From Akkermansiaceae bacterium (GTDB taxonomy: Bacteria > Verrucomicrobiota > Verrucomicrobiia > Verrucomicrobiales > Akkermansiaceae), in NCBI GenBank assembly GCA_011524615.1, contig WTJZ01000190.1, forward strand, positions 1-5,938: 5,938 bases of DNA, in the 5' to 3' direction. The notes beneath the pieces are model-generated. The model was not told the DNA's origin. It saw only the letters and a program-made list of their open reading frames with translations, and did no database searches. The translations under genes and the position numbers were made by a program. Each line of letters begins with the position of its first letter. Position 1 is the stretch's first letter. Shown here in pieces: positions 5,552 to 5,938 of the stretch.

Positions 5552-5938
5552 TCACTTCTTACAGGAAAATACACTAAATTCTTCGAAAATTTCAATTTCT
5601 TCGCTTGAAGAAAAAAATGATTCATACTCAGGAAAATAAGTATTTCCCTGATAAGATTTTTTAATTTTAGAAATCAGGAGCTCATCCATGAGTGGTAAGA
5701 ATTGCTCGTAAACTTGCGCTCCCCCGATCACGAACGCTTTTTCACTTTCCAATAAGGCCTCTTGGAGACCCTCTAGCGAATGAATAACAACAACACCTTT
5801 AGCACTCCAGTTAGGGTCTGTCGTGAGGACGATGTTTGTTCTCTTTGGCAACGGACGCCCAATCGAATCATACGTCTTGCGCCCCATGATGACAGGAGCA
5901 CCTACGGTCGTCTTCTTAAAGAACTTAAGATCCTCAGG
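5552..5938 (-). CDS. folA: Dihydrofolate reductase, N-terminus cut by window end
   Basis: The frame is open to the window edge and the visible 129 residues begin PEDLKFFKKTTVGAPVIMGR. They match dihydrofolate reductase, which reduces dihydrofolate to tetrahydrofolate with NADPH for thymidylate, purine and methionine synthesis. Visible family marks are the substrate-side helix EDLKFFKK, the cofactor segment MGRKTYDSIGRPLPKR, NIVLTT, and FVIGGAQVYEQFLP with the GG-x-x-x-Y cofactor motif, then a NTYFPEYE stretch. Roughly 30 N-terminal residues, with the M20-type loop and catalytic acid, lie outside. The internal Met at 5887 is not the real start, since homology continues upstream. The last 48 codons (below about 5700) are strikingly AT-rich, roughly 28-32% G+C, against about 48% for the preceding part. 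The AraC gene follows 166 bp downstream on the same strand. Confidence 0.95.
   Translation of the reverse strand, partial: PEDLKFFKKTTVGAPVIMGRKTYDSIGRPLPKRTNIVLTTDPNWSAKGVVVIHSLEGLQEALLESEKAFVIGGAQVYEQFLPLMDELLISKIKKSYQGNTYFPEYESFFSSSEEIEIFEEFSVFSCKK

Overview
This window looks like an ordinary stretch of core chromosome from a member of the Bacteroidota, probably Porphyromonas or a close relative. That placement is inference, from the gene families, a G+C near 50% in most genes, a preference for C-ending codons in several genes, and gene starts that almost all lack a Shine-Dalgarno sequence. No rRNA, tRNA, insertion sequence, integrase, CRISPR array or phage gene was found.

Left to right: tandem hairpins and a bidirectional-looking terminator (1-80); a YebC/TACO1-family protein (101-811, minus); a divergent S4-domain Hsp15-like RNA-binding protein (910-1320, plus), preceded by a short reading frame with an unusually strong ribosome binding site; a hairpin between convergent genes; a GNAT acetyltransferase (1398-1886, minus); ribonuclease HII (1972-2607, plus) overlapping a YraN-family protein (2534-2998, plus); a DivIC/FtsB-type septum protein (2995-3351, minus); an M42 metallo-aminopeptidase (3416-4468, plus); an AraC-family regulator (4465-5385, minus); an AT-rich gap with a perfect 12-bp palindrome; and the 3' part of dihydrofolate reductase (5552 to the window end, minus).

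The genes do not form one pathway. YebC and Hsp15 concern translation and ribosomes, RNase HII and YraN concern nucleic acids, DivIC concerns division, the M42 enzyme concerns peptide turnover, and folA concerns folate. Strands alternate and only rnhB-yraN looks like an operon. The layout is very compact: two convergent pairs (yraN/divIC and M42/araC) overlap by exactly 4 bp at their stop codons.

I did not find a convincing new biological system. The best leads are the strong ribosome binding site and short frame ahead of hsp15, the shift in strand composition and arginine codon use in the AraC gene, the palindrome upstream of that gene, the abrupt AT-rich 3' end of folA, and the N-terminal extension of YraN inside rnhB.
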